DNA of 64,000 bases from Fallopia convolvulus (GCA_964016875.1 OZ024729.1:23580494-23644493); one strand, 5' to 3'. Shown: positions 10,506-22,439, numbered from the stretch's first letter. Numbers and translations: made by a program. Notes: generated by a model not told the origin, from the sequence alone.

Positions 10506-11968
10506 TGATAGCATGCATTTAGGTGTTAGTTTTAGGGCATATTTATGTTTAAATCTTAGGAAGTTGCATGCATTTTTCTTAGTTTTTGTAGTTTTTGCAT
10601 TCCGGTGTCTACTCTTATGTTTTCGTGTTTTTAGATCGTTTTAAGGAGTAAGGATTGGTTCAGTTGAAAGATTCAAGACTGGAAGTATTCAAGTTTCTTT
10701 TCCAAGGATATTCAAGTCATTTCTGATGATCATTAAGACCCAAGAGGTTGGGGAAAAGAACGCTTAAATTCGGGCCATCCATTGAAGTTGTTGTTTCGAC
10801 ACCACTTTCTTGTGACGCATCTTTCAGGAGCTATGGTGATTGGATAAAGCTAAATTTGGTATCATTGGAAAGTTAACTCGAAGAGCTACAATTCATGTTT
10901 GAGTTCAGATTCAAACTCTAAGTGGGTCAAAATCACCTCCGAAAGTACTGCCAGGATGTTGTCGGGAGAAGACCCGTGACCGCAGTTCACCACCCCGCGC
11001 CCGCGGTTTCAAGGTCAGAACAACATCGTCTCAGTTGGGTAAACAGCGCCCGAGGTTCACTACCCCGTGCCCGCGGTTGTCAATGTCGGTGATCCGAGAC
11101 GGGATTATATCTATCTTTTAATATTTTGTTTCTTTTCTTTTTAGTACGTGTTTTGAGTTGGCTATTTAAGCCTTGTTTTCACCTTTGTTAGGATATCTTG
11201 AGACCTAGTTTCTATTATTCTAGTTTATATTCTCCCTATGGAGAACTAAACTCCTTTGATTCTATTCAAGTTGAAGCTTTCAGATTCAAGTTTATTGTGA
11301 GATTCTACAATTCAGGTTTATTTCTACAGGTTATTTCAATTCTCTTGTGCTTAATTAATATTGATTTCTACTTGATTGATAACCTTGTTGGAATTAATAC
11401 TCTCTATTGCTAGATCTAGGTTTTATCTTAGTAAAACCTAATCTTTGTAGCAACTCAATGTTTTTAGGACTCGTTGGACTAAAACCATTCCGAAAGAGAT
11501 TTGATTACATGCTTATTGTTTGACTCGTTGGAACTCAATTTGCATGTATCTTGCATATCCTTGCTCTTACTGCTAGTATCATTATTATTCATGATCGTTT
11601 CATGTTTGTTTTGATATTAAGTATTTGCATGACCCGTTGGCTTGTTTATTATATCTGATCAGGATAGGAATAACTAAAGGAAATAACTTGTTTGAATCTA
11701 TGATGAATAACTTGATGATGAAAGTGGATGCTTGAATAGGATTGTCTTCCTATATTGATAAAAACTCAATCTTTGCTTTCTTTGCTTGCATTGAATTCCC
11801 TAGTTTTAGTTTACAATTCAAAAATCCCCCCTTTATTACTACTGAGTTCATAATAATATAACTTTGAATTACAAGTGTCTCTTGGGTTCGACCCCGACTT
11901 ACCAGCTATACTAGTTATGTAACTAGGGATTTATATTTTGATTTGGCACGACGACTTTCAGCCAGTCA
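10506..11968 (+). mobile_element. 3' LTR
   Basis: About 1,463 bases, nearly collinear with the 5' LTR, with scattered point differences and small indels. For example, a few bases are missing in the 'TTTTACTGCGAG' region, and parts of the CGCGCCCGCGG repeats have mutated (CAGCGCCCGAGG). It ends ...CAGCCAGTCA, followed by the TAGTG duplication. Confidence 0.93.
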
Positions 11969-11973
11969 TAGTG

Positions 11974-14900
11974 ACACTTAAAAAGAAGGGGATCTAAAAC
12001 AATCCTTAGAAGTACAAAGAAAAAACTCTGAGGAGTAACACAATTTAAGGTACATAAGACGCAAACAACCCAAATCTCAAATGAGATACTACTTTTAGAC
12101 CTTCCAACCTCTCTTTTCATTCTATTCCTAAATGTTATCGATGACCATAATTGGTTTGAATCAATATAATATACCAAGATAATAATTATACATATGTTTA
12201 ATGAGGGTGTTTCAGGTGGAAACATAGCTTAGGGTGAAAACTGAAATTCAATCTGAGCCGTTAGATTTACTAAATGTGAGGCTAGGATTAAAACAAGAGG
12301 AACAAGAAAAAAATGGGTAAATTTAAAAAGTTAGACACGCGCGTCCCAACCTCTTCATTTTTAATCGCAATTTTGTAAATATGTTAAAAAAGATTTAAAT
12401 TGTATAAAATATAACTCCTTGTCTCTTCTCCTTCCTTTAGTCAATCCCCCAAACACGTAAAACCTAAAGTTCTTCCTAAAAGCTTCAAACCTCCATTAAA
12501 GACAAAAATCTCAGCCTAAAATCTCTATCGAAGACACACTCTCCCTAACAACTTCAAATCTTCATTGAAAACAACAAACTCCTTGCTTGGGTGCATACAA
12601 TTCCTTCGTGAATCACACAGATTCGTTCAAGGTATGAAGTAGTTCTTTTTCAAATCCCTCTGTGTGTGTGTGTCTCATGCCATGTTCAAAGATGAAGACC
12701 AATCTATTAATAAAACATATGCAAAAGGTAATTTTTTAACCTCTCTTTTGAAAATTTGTATAGTGCATATCCTTGTTTGGTGAATGGAAATGCTTCAAAC
12801 CCATTTGGTTGACAAAATATATTGTTGATGCATTTGGTTGACAATTGATATTGTTCCCAAATCAGAAAAACCAACAAAGGAACTAATCGGTTCCATAATT
12901 GCAATTTTGAAAGGGCCTAAATTGTTTAATGTGACCAAAATGGGGGTGACAATTGGTCTTATCAAAAGATATTTCAAATGTTCATTAGTAGTAAAGGCTA
13001 AAGAGTAATCAGTAACTCAACATCAACTCCATTTAGGGGGTACATATCTCACCACTGAGCCTCTAATGAAACAGTTCTTCATAAACATCTACAAAGTAGA
13101 TCATCAAACCATAAGATCACAAGTGTGAGAAGGCCCTTTAACACAATGTAAGGCTTTGATATGAGTATATTTAGCATTCTTCATACTCATATGTAAATTC
13201 ATAAGTATGAAAAATGCTCAAACATAGAATTAAATGTTCATGCTTCCCATAAAGTCACTAATCCTATCAATTTGGCTACACCCATGACCTCTAATAAGGT
13301 AATGTAGCAAGAAGAATGCTCAAACTAAAATTGCGATTAGTACAAGCTAAATTTGCATTGTTGTCAGATTATATATAAGGTTTTTTTAATACCACAAGAC
13401 TTTTGATATACAATAACCCTTGTACCCATCTGTCAAACAAATTAAACATTCTTCATACTCATAACAAAAGCTCTACTAATTGATATCTGCAAGAATTTTC
13501 AAGAATCAACATGTGTATGGCAGTAAGAAAATGGATAAACTAACAAACTTCCCATTTTAGATACTCTAAAAGGGTTAATTGCCTCTCTTAATAGCCCTTA
13601 AGGTCACTAATCCTATCAATTTGAGATGACAAACAATATCAAACACTGAATTGCATATTCCTGCTTCCCATTAAGTCAATAATCATATCAATTTGGCTTC
13701 ATTCATGCCTTCTAATAAATTAAAGTAGCATGAGAATTCTAAAAAAAATGTATTACAAAAAGGAAATCAAGAACATATCCAAATGTGATTCACAAGGAGG
13801 AGGAAAAATTCAATTTCAATTTAACTTTGGTTCATTTGAATAATCCTTTATGCTCATTGATCAACTTTATGTAAACTTCATGCACATTTGGCAAATAGGA
13901 TGCTCTACTTTACCTATTTATAAGACACATGATCTACACAAAAAAATGTTCAACTCTAACTCTAGCTACCATCTTCTCTTAAGCCTAAAGGTACAATACC
14001 AACATGGCAATGAGATTGAATGTTGACCAGACACAAAGATTCACCAGCTTATTTTCCATAATGAACTTTTAAGGTTTCATCTACAAAACCCTAAACCTCA
14101 AGTAATAAAGTCATCAAGGCGTCTTTCATATCCATCAACAAATCATGGACGTGCACCAGCCATAATCTCAATTAATTCAAGAAAAGAGAATTCAAGAAAG
14201 AAGTTAAAACCACAAATTCAGAGAAAACTTACTTTCAAAGTAGATGAGGAACACGTCGTTTCTTTCTCTCCAGATCCTTTTTCACAAGTTTAGCTTTTTT
14301 TAGAGCCCTCTTCCCACCCCTAAAAAGACACAAAATCAACAAAACAAAACACAACCAAAATCTACTGATCAACAAAACAACCACCACCAAAAATCAACTA
14401 AACAAGAAGACTTTGAGATCAACTAACCACAACAATCCTTAGCCTTCGCTCCTTCCTGGTTGCATATGCACTTCTTAACACTTTTACTTTCTTCTCCTCA
14501 GCTTTCACAACCACCACCTAGCTTTGGCAACATCATCACACAAGCTAGCAAAAAACTTCAGATGACAAGAAGCATCAAAGGCGGGCCATCCTCAAAAGCC
14601 TGGTTAGTAATATACCCAAGGCATCCACACATCAAACAATTATAGTCTGCCTTGATGAATGCCTTGCCAGTGCTTTAGTGGCTTTAGCAATCTGTTATCA
14701 ACAAAGAGCTAGGATCAAAACAACAGAGGATGCATAACCTATAACGATAGAGTATCAAAAGGACTTATCGTACATGTAGCAGAACCTTTCACGCATTCAA
14801 TTTTACATAATTTTAAAAATAAATTTTATAATTCTTCTAAAATACAATTATAGTATTTATTTGTTTAATAGTGTGCGTGGTAGCTTTTTAATTAAAATAC

Positions 14901-15345
14901 ATTATTTTGATTTAGAATTGTTAATTACCAAACATATAGGTGACCTATTGGAAAGTCTTCGGATTGACATGGGATAGACTTCTAAGATCGCAGGACTTAC
15001 AACCAAAACATTAAGTATTGTATTTTAATTACCAAACATATCAAACAAATATTTAAACCAATAAATGGATTATAATTATGTTTTTAAAATAATTATCAAA
15101 TGTATTTTTTACTATTATGTAAAACAAGAGTGTAATCCAAACTTGAGTATTAATAATCTCATTAATAAGAACAATTCGGAGTATTAACCGGAGTTTTCTT
15201 TGGTATTGTTCATCTTCTAGTTGTATTAAGTACTTGTTCAATTATGTAGGGTGCTTTTTTTAGGTAGGGGATTGGACAATGGGAGAATTGGGGATCTGAA
15301 GGATGAAGATGTTTAAGAGTTGTACACTTAAACTATCATAGTATA
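11974..15345. other. Unassigned intergenic DNA with possible minus-strand exon remnants
   Basis: No transposon ends or intact gene were found. A (TG)n run lies near 12,661-12,673. A phrase 'ACTAATCCTATCAATTTG' recurs with neighbours near 13,256, 13,606 and 13,679, indicating old local duplication. On the minus strand, 14,320 to 14,233 looks like an exon: it follows a pyrimidine-rich TTTTTAG acceptor, reads GGKRALKKAKLVKKDLERKK and ends in a stop beside a GTAAG. A second possible basic exon (RKERRLRIVV) precedes it near 14,430-14,460. These could be the tail of a decayed gene. From about 14,800 to 15,240 the DNA is AT-rich, with a repeated AATTACCAAACATAT (about 14,922 and 15,029). Confidence 0.35.
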
Positions 15346-16330
15346 TGATGAAACCCGAAATAAACCAGCGCTAAAAGACAAGAACGAGATTACTTTTATT
15401 TCGACTGGGCAAACACTTTCTTTTTATTTATATCTTTACAACGAGGTTACAGATTGTGAGATTATGAATAATGAGATTATGAACAATGAGATTACGCCCT
15501 AGATCTCTTTTTAGAGGATTCGAGATCTCGATCTAACAAGGCCCGAGATCTCCTAGTTACAACGAGGTTCTATCACCAACAGACTATTAGCGAGCTCTTG
15601 AAGCGAAGTCGGGGAGTTGATAAAGCGCGCGATGATTGTGGCCTGCGAGGTGATGCATCGATATCTTTGATTGAGACAAGGTCTCTTTGGGCGACTTGAA
15701 GTCTTTTTGTGGACCTTCACTTGACTGTAGCGCGGTCTTTAATGATGATTCAACACGTCGATCTTCAACGAACAAGATAGTTCTTGAGTTCAGGATGTTT
15801 TTCGACCTCTTGCTACCTTCGAGGTTCTCCTCTATTTATAGAGGTTTGAGGAACAAGGTTTTGATGTTTGCCCGAAGTGGGACGCCCGAGATCAGGCCCT
15901 TTGATTGGTCGAGAGTGAGGCAGTTGGTCATTGGTTGAGGATATGGTGGTTGTTGAGTGGTAGAATGGGGCGGGTATGTCAGCTTTTGAACAACGAGGTT
16001 TAGACCTCGTGATCGAGGTCTTGAGGCCTCGCAAGGGTATGGATCTGTTGTTTATAAGATGGGTATGGAAAAGGCCCTTGAGTTTAACCTCGGGAATCCC
16101 ACCGAATCATGTTTATTCCACGTACCCCGGTCCTACTTCTTATTCCGCTATTTTGCGCACCATTAGTATAAGAGTAAATATTATATATAGAGCAACACAA
16201 CATCATCCTTGTATCACTCTTTGACCAACAAGGTAAAAAATGCAATCTCACTCGGAGATCAAGCACATCGAATCTAGGTATAGGAAAAGATCCCGACCTA
16301 AAGAGGTTTCTTGATCTTTTCTTTAATCCA
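15346..16330 (-). mobile_element. Probable solo LTR or LTR fragment
   Basis: A GC-richer block rich in CGAGGT/CGAGATC words. On the minus strand there is a good TATA box (CTCTATAAATAGAGG, about 15,831-15,845) followed downstream by several AATAAA-like signals, and the block closes at ...GGGTTTCATCA. This is the U3-R-U5 pattern of an LTR. The plus-strand text near 16,170-16,330 (TATATATAGAGC, ATCACTCTTTGACCAACAAGG) also resembles an LTR R-U5, so two LTRs in opposite orientations are possible. No target duplication was found. Confidence 0.4.
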
Positions 16331-17282
16331 CCCTTCCCTTTATTTATATTGCTTTGTTGTTGAACCGAATCGCCGAGCTCCCATGTGGGAGGAGCCTAAT
16401 ATTCATGTGAGCATGGTGATGTGGCAAGCTTTATTTGGTCTTTTAGCAAGATGAGGCTTGCACACATGAAATACGCACACACATGGAGGCTAGCCTAAAC
16501 AGGATAAGGCATGGCCAAGTCACTCATTCTCCGTTTGATGGGCCTGGGATAATTACCTAAGGAGTTTACGCACAACACGCCTACTTGCATGTTTATATAT
16601 ATATATATATATATTTATCGCAAGGCCCATAGGCACATCCAGTTATATATCTGCATACCTTTTCCACGTGGTTGTGTAATTTATTTATATCTAGCGTTTT
16701 CCCCTTAACTACTCAGCGGTTATTTCACGCACCATCATACATATGTTGGATTTTCAAAAAAATATTATAAATAAAGTGTGAATCATTAAAACAATAAGAC
16801 TTGTCAATTTAGGCTATAATGGGATTACACCCTCAATGAAATTTTAGGTTTTTGTCAAAATTCTACCTTTTCAAGTACTACGTTAAAAGTAACAAGTTTC
16901 TAGAAATTTTCCCAATTTCCTCTTGTACATTTTCTTCCAAATTTATACACAACGTAAACTGATTATCCCTTAATACTTAGGTATTATGTATCAATTTATT
17001 TGCTTAAGCAATCCCCGTCAAAATCCCTCTTAGCGTGGTTAGAAGGTGTGGAAGGAGCAAAATATGTGTTTCTTTGTCTTAAAGCTTGAACTTCTTTGTA
17101 AGTTACGTTTTCTTCAATTTTGAAGCAGTATAGCAACTTTAGATTGTAACTTAATAATCTTTCATTTCCTCTTCAACTCTAATGAACACCATTAATAAAG
17201 CATTTTGTGTATGAAATAGTTAGATGGTATCGAGAAGATGTAGATATTGACAATGTCTTTGCTTTTTTATTTTTCATGGAAG
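16331..17282. other. Intergenic DNA, no gene seen
   Basis: Mixed-composition then AT-rich sequence with a (TA)n run at about 16,594-16,613. The last few hundred bases lie directly upstream of the copia pol remnant and may be decayed pol or leader sequence, but no motif supports this. Confidence 0.5.
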
Positions 17283-18350
17283 GAGATGAAAATGATCTCC
17301 AAACCATAAAAGAATGTCGACATTAAGATGATTGGGAAAGCTGGAAAGAAGCTATACAAGCTTAGTTGGATTCATTAAACAAACGAGGTGTGTTTAGGCC
17401 TTTAATTCCAACACTAGAAAGTGTAAAACTAGTCAGCTATAAGTAGGTGTTCGTACAAAACTGAAATGAATGTAATGAATTTTTAAAATACGAAGCCCAA
17501 CTGATTACACAAGGGTTCTCATAAAAACCTTGAGTGGATTACATGGAAACGTATTCACCGGTAGTGGATGGAACAACACACAGGTTCCTTGTTGTTTTTA
17601 CAGTTGTTGAACAAATTAGGATGCAACTCATGGATGTGGTAACATCTTATCTAACTAGGTCATTAGATACCAACATATACATGAAAATCCCAGAAGGATT
17701 GAAAATGCCTGAAGCATTTGAATCAAAACCACATTACATGTATTCCATTAAGCTTAGAAGATCGCTATATGTATTGAAGTAATCGGGGAAAGTGTGGTAT
17801 AATTACTTTAGCGAGTATCTACTAAGACTAGGATTTGTGGATGATCAAATAAGTCCTTGAATATTCATAAAACGAACATAGTTGTTTTAGGAAGTCATGG
17901 TTGTTTATGTTGATGATTTGAATATTATTGAAAATCTAAAAGAGGTCCGATTAGCAGCGAAGTACATGAAAAGAACCAAGCATTATCTCGACATGTAGTC
18001 CAAGTATATAAAGAATGGGATAAAGGATTCAATGACTATGGTTAAAGCCCGCGCATTAAGTACACAAATGGTAGTAAGTAATATCTTTAACTGTGGAAAA
18101 AGGACCGCCTTTTGCCCTTGATCAGAAAATGAAAGAGATATTAGGTCTTGAAGTACCATATCTCAGTACAATAGGTGCATTACTGTACCTTGCTTCATTA
18201 CATCAATACCGTCATCTGATGTGACAATGGGTTATTTGTCTCCTTAAATATACAATAAAGATTGTTGGTCCAGAAGTACCAAATATTCTACAAAAGTTCA
18301 TAATGGCATATATCTATTGCATAAAGAATGAATGTTTAACTGAGGGAGAG
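17283..18350 (+). pseudogene. Ty1/copia reverse transcriptase remnant
   Basis: Conceptual reading gives copia pol landmarks in order: DWESWKEAIQA, then DYMETYSPVVD (the usual 'DYEETYSPV' at the start of RT), MDVVTSYL, IYMKIPEGLKMPEAF, SIKLRRSLYVLK and VVYVDDLNII (the catalytic YVDD box, about 17,906). Many stops and frameshifts break it; only 17,534-17,782 is open. A poorly conserved RNase H region follows to about 18,350. The element is dead and old. The partner 3' LTR lies at 18,780. Confidence 0.85.
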
Positions 18351-18779
18351 CATTATTCCATGATTGTACTCTTTTTCCCTTGACTTTGGTTTCTATTCCA
18401 CTGGATTTTTCCAAACAAGGTTTTTAATGAGGCAATTCATCATATAAGGTCTCTGACGAGACAATCTCGGACTGAAGTTCGAGAAATGCAAAAGAATGAC
18501 ATTTTTTATCCATTCATACATTCAAGTTGAAAAGGATCCTACAATGATATATGAAGAGAATGTGGCACGCAAATCACATATCGTCGAAGCGCTCTCAAAT
18601 TGCAAGATTCAAATCAAAAGTGGGATGGATGTTCAATTCAATCAAGCCAGAAAGTATACGTCAAGTTGAGAGGGAAAATTGCTACTACACTCTTTTTCCC
18701 TTAGTCTTGGTTTTGTCCCATTGTGTTTTCCAGATAAGGTTTTTAATGTGGCACTTAGGGATGTACATTCAAGGGGGAG
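18351..18779 (+). repeat. copia 3' untranslated region with an internal duplication, and PPT
   Basis: A phrase of the type 'CTCTTTTTCCCTTGACTTTGG...AAGGTTTTTAATGAGGCA' (about 18,369-18,435) recurs diverged at about 18,690-18,755. Such text is typical just downstream of copia pol in plants. The tract AAGGGGGAG at 18,771-18,779 is the polypurine tract. Confidence 0.7.
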
Positions 18780-18975
18780 TGTTATAATATTTTTATTATA
18801 TTTGGATGGACATGAGATATGATTGTCAAAACCATAGGATTGTCAACACCATAGAATATATTGACTTATTTCCCAAGTATTGCATTCTCTATATAAGGTC
18901 CCTATAGAGACCTAATAAGACAACTTCAATCGCTATTCTTCTCCCAAATCTCTCTTTTCCTCTCAAATTTATAAA
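18780..18975 (+). mobile_element. Ty1/copia 3' LTR
   Basis: It begins TGTTATAATA immediately after the purine tract and contains a TATA-like CTATATAAGG (about 18,891). The right end is not certain; about 18,975 is an estimate from the AAATTTATAAAA that could pair with the left end. No target duplication was confirmed. Confidence 0.6.
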
Positions 18976-18998
18976 AGATAACTATTTTTCATTTTTGG

Positions 18999-19040
18999 CT
19001 CATTTAAGCTTCCTTTTGATCGAAAAGGAGCTTAAATGAG
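18999..19040. repeat. 42-bp palindrome
   Basis: CTCATTTAAGCT...AGCTTAAATGAG forms 18-base arms with a single bulged T around a GATCG centre. It lies just downstream of the copia LTR. It could be a hairpin or the remnant of a tiny foldback element. Confidence 0.85.
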
Positions 19041-19281
19041 ACTAAAGATGAGAATAGTTAAAATACTTTCCAAAATTGGATAAAAAAGGGTATCCACTAG
19101 GGGATATTGGATCCAAAAGAATATTTCTTGCTGGATATTTGATCATTAACAAGTTGTATGATGATCGAGATTTCAAGACAAAAATTATTGAATATCTAGT
19201 ATATTTTATCCGATCATGAAAGACAAAATCGTTTCGATACTTCCAAGAAAATAAGACTAAAACTATTTTATGATCGTGTTA
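19041..19281. other. Short intergenic stretch
   Basis: Nothing recognisable; AT-rich. It ends with the TTA that flanks the next MITE. Confidence 0.5.
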
Positions 19282-20086
19282 CGCCGGTGCTGTTTCCCTA
19301 GAGTTGAAAAATAACTCTACCCATGGAGTTTATAAAATCTCAGCCTTTTATTGTTTTGAACGGTTAGGATCTAGTCTTGTTATTAGTATTAATAAGGAAA
19401 TGTATTTTATTAGAGACAATAAAAAAAATCAGATCGCGTATGCCACTGTCTTCTTTGTTTCACTTTCATCCCTGAAATTCGACTCCCCAAACCACAAATT
19501 TCTTAGTTTCGTTCATTTGTTTGTCCTCGATCGGCTCTCGAATGTCCCTCCAATTTCTCAATTTCTTAACTCTTGTTTCATTTGTTTGATAAATTCTGGT
19601 ATTAGTCTATTAAATATGTAATTGAACGAAACTGAAAAAGCCACCATGAGATTAGTTTTCTGTAGCTTTCTATGAATTTCAATGGCATTTACATGAAATT
19701 CAATTATCGGTTTATGGTGGGGTTGTTAGATTTTGATTGGAAAAAATGTCTACTGAATTAGGGTTATTAGGTTGCACCAGAGAATCATACTCGATGTCTA
19801 CTGAATTAGGAAATCGGAAGGACAACCGAGAGTCGATCGAAGACGAAGAAATGAACGAAACTGTGGGAGAGGCAGTTGAATAAGATGAGACGATACGTGA
19901 TCCAAAAATGACGCATAAAAAGATATTAATCTGATTTTTTTTTATTATCGTTCATATAATATCTTTCCTTATTAATACTAATAACAAGATTGACTAGATC
20001 CTAACCGTTCAAAATAATGAAAGGCTGAGATTTTATAAACTCCATGGATAGAGTTATTTTTCAACTCTAGGAAAACAGCACCGGTG
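19282..20086. mobile_element. MITE with long (about 150 bp) terminal inverted repeats
   Basis: The outer termini are C[GA]CCGGTGCTGTTT with AGTTGAAAAATAACTCTA further in. The same text through 'CTCAGCCTTT...GAACGGTTAGGATCTAGTC' returns inverted at 19,930-20,086. Flanks can be read as TTA duplications (19,279-19,281 and 20,087-20,089) or as a 7-base TGTTACG repeat overlapping the end, so the superfamily (Harbinger-like or Mutator-like) is open. There is no transposase. The reading frame at 19,304-19,621 lies across the TIR and is probably not real. Confidence 0.85.
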
Positions 20087-21083
20087 TTACGCAGACTCAA
20101 GCTTGACTACAAACTTCATACACTCTTTTCAGTCTTTTTGGTTCTAATCGTTTCATGATTACATAAATCCAAAATTTAGATGTCTAACGTCATCTCCCAT
20201 TAAAAAGATAAGTCTTAATTGTTGGCATTATAAATTCAAATTCAAAGGATCGTTATTAGTTATTAATACTACATACATGTAGAGTGTGATCACATTAAAC
20301 ACATTCTTTATGTGTAATATGAGGTAATATCCTAACCATTCTATGTAGTCTAGTTTATTTAATGAATAGGATTTTAATTTAATATAAAAAAAATAAAAAT
20401 AACTTATTTATTCGAAAAAGTTTATATAAAAATTATACAATTGTTATAATCTGAGGCGGATCCAAAATAACTAAGGTGAGTCCGATATGATTTTGATGAC
20501 TTAATAATAATTTATTTATAGGATAATATAAATAAAAATTATTTTAATTAGAATCATCCAATTTAAAATCTTTTAAAAAACAAATAAAAAGGCAAAAATA
20601 ATTTAAATTCCTAAAAAATTTAATGAAATCCAATTGTTTAAGAATATTTTTAAAAAAACGTTAAAAAGATAATTAATAAGAAACGATGAAAAATATGTAT
20701 AAACATTGAATTTTTGAAAGATAAAAAAAGCTTCTATATATACATAAATAAGCCAAAAATGAAACTATAGAAAAGATAATGTAAATTTCTTTTTTTCAAA
20801 ATTCAATTTAGGCAAGTGATTATCTTGATATTAATTTTTTATACTTTTTTTATCAAAATTTTATTTAAGATAAATCTCTTACATAAATAGATAAATAGAT
20901 AAAGATAAATATTTTACTTTATTTTTAATTAAAATTATAATCAAAAGTTTCTTTTTTTTCCACATAAATAGATAGAAAGTAATTTAATTGGAAAAAACTA
21001 AAGTAATCCAAGAAAAAAATAATTATTTAATATAAGGTGAGGCCAGAATTAATGTAGTGACTCGAAAAGGTAAAATTTTAATA
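20087..21083. other. AT-rich intergenic DNA
   Basis: No gene was found. A fragment 'GAGGCGGATCC' near 20,453 resembles a hAT-type end, but no matching right end exists. The final TA is the target duplication of the following mariner MITE. Confidence 0.5.
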
Positions 21084-21672
21084 CTTCCTCCGTCCCCTTT
21101 TGTTTGTCCATAAGGACAAATTTCACGTCTATTAAGAGAAAGTGTAAAGTGTATTGGTAAATAGGAAAGTTGGATAATGGGGGGTAAAAAATGAGATTAA
21201 ATGAGGCTAGTTTTGTAATTCAATAGATATAAAAAGTTGAAAAGAGATAAAGTAGATGAAAAAGTTAGATAAAGTGAGTAAAAGTGATATTCCCTCCGTT
21301 TCACAATAGATGGCTATAGAGGTTTTTTTTTTCTTGTTTCACAATAGATGTCCATATAAGAATTTTGTCCATTGTTTTCAATTTTTACTCCTAATAACTA
21401 TACCACATTAATCCTATATACTTCTCTCCAAAGTACAAAACAACTTTTAAGAGAAGGAATGTAAGAGTCCTATTTAATAAGGGTAATTTTGGGAGAATTT
21501 TTTTCCCTTTAATATATGTGCAAATTTGTCTATGATCATCTATTGTGAAACGGTAGGAGGATTAAGCAGGGGTAATATAGTAAAAAACTTTAGTTATAAA
21601 AAGAAAGAAGAAAAAGTACGATAAACATCTCAGAATAAAGAATAGTGGACAAACAAAATGAGACGGAGGAAG
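21084..21672. mobile_element. Tc1/mariner Stowaway-like MITE
   Basis: Terminal repeats CTTCCTCCGTCCCCTTTTG and the inverse CAAAATGAGACGGAGGAAG are flanked by TA duplications (21,082-21,083 and 21,673-21,674). The inner repeat GTTTGTCCA/TGGACAAAC extends the inverted repeat. There is no transposase. A second MITE interrupts it. Confidence 0.92.
21290..21562. mobile_element. Second Stowaway-like MITE nested in the first
   Basis: Ends TTCCCTCCGTTTCACAATAG and the inverse CTATTGTGAAACGGTAGGAG are flanked by TA (21,288-21,289 and 21,563-21,564). CACAATAGATG also recurs just inside the left end (about 21,339). It lies wholly inside the older 21,084-21,672 element. Confidence 0.88.
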
Positions 21673-22077
21673 TATATAATTATGGATAGATTCGTTCTCT
21701 CACACATGTATACACATGGTTTACTAGCCATATACTCTACATAAGTACACACAAAACCTATATTACTCTCGAATTTTCTAGCATATGCACGAGCTTCTCA
21801 ACGTCTTCTCTAGGATTCTAGATCATTGATTGTAATAACTTGTTACTTAATTCAATAAAGAAAATAATTTCTCATTTAAAGAAAATAATTTCTCATTTAT
21901 TTACATAGTTTTTGCATTTCGTTTATACTATGTATATGATACTTTTAATTATTATTTCCATTCGCTCATCTTACAATTGAAAACAACTGAATATGTATGA
22001 CTATCTACTCATTACAGCAACAAAACATGGATTTGTTATATATTTTGTCCAAAACACATGCTAATCTTAAACTAGCG

Positions 22078-22248
22078 TATATAAGAATATGTTAAAAGTC
22101 TTAAGGATTTTCCCTGGAGCAATTTGACAACTGTATAAGTGTTAGCTAGGTGTTGGGTTACATATATAAGAATATGTTAAAAGTCTAAGGATTTTCCCTG
22201 GAGCAATTTGACAACTGTATAAGTGTTAGCTAGGTGTTGGGTTACATA
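22078..22248 (+). repeat. Tandem duplication, 85-bp unit x2
   Basis: The sequence from TATATAAGAATATGTTAAAA through GCTAGGTGTTGGGTTACA is present twice back to back with a two-base difference (GTCTTAAGG and GTCTAAGG). It spans the 5' edge of the copia LTR. Confidence 0.95.
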
Positions 22249-22377
22249 TAACTGTAAACAACGTTCTATAAATAGTAGCATGTAATTACTTTATTTTTCA
22301 ATATACAGTGAATAACAGAACTTTTTTTATTCAATGAAAGATGTTTCTCACTTCTCTCCAAAATACAAACTCTAACA
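22090..22377 (+). mobile_element. Ty1/copia 5' LTR
   Basis: It ends ...CTCTAACA directly before TGGTATTAGTAAAG, a slightly mutated initiator-Met PBS (usual TGGTATCAGAGC). It contains a TATA box (CTATAAATAG, about 22,266). The start TGTTAAAAG is ambiguous because of the 85-bp duplication: it may be 22,090 or 22,175. The gag of the same element appears to resume at 25,189, after a LINE insertion. Confidence 0.75.
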
Positions 22378-22391
22378 TGGTATTAGTAAAG
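22378..22391 (+). promoter_or_regulatory. copia primer binding site (initiator Met type)
   Basis: TGGTATTAGTAAAG immediately follows the LTR end; 9-10 of the first 12 bases agree with the usual plant copia site. Confidence 0.7.
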
Positions 22392-22439
22392 ATTTCACGA
22401 CATCACAACAATAATAACACTACCTAATATATCTCATAA

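Larger units (their letters stand above)
5808..11968 (+). mobile_element. Complete non-autonomous Ty3/gypsy LTR retrotransposon
   Basis: All structural marks are present. The two LTRs are similar and end TG...CA. The target duplication TAGTG lies at 5,803-5,807 and 11,969-11,973. An 18-base PBS matches tRNA-Asp, and a purine tract lies directly before the 3' LTR. The internal region is only about 3.2 kb, of which 577 bp is a nested hAT element. It codes only for a gag-like fragment; no protease, reverse transcriptase, RNase H or integrase is visible, so it must have been mobilised in trans. The gag motif VSAITLR and the tRNA-Asp PBS place it with Athila/Tat-like gypsy elements. Perfect target duplications and closely similar LTRs suggest a fairly recent insertion. 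Confidence 0.95.

Noticed and set aside
11974..14830. Possible Mutator-like element, because of a GAGCCGTTAGATT phrase near 12,253 and a zinc-knuckle-like minus-strand text near 14,600
   Set aside because: No inverted partner of the left phrase and no 9-base duplication could be found, and the zinc-knuckle pattern is incomplete.
20453..21050. Possible hAT element starting at GAGGCGGATCC
   Set aside because: No matching right terminus or 8-base duplication is present.
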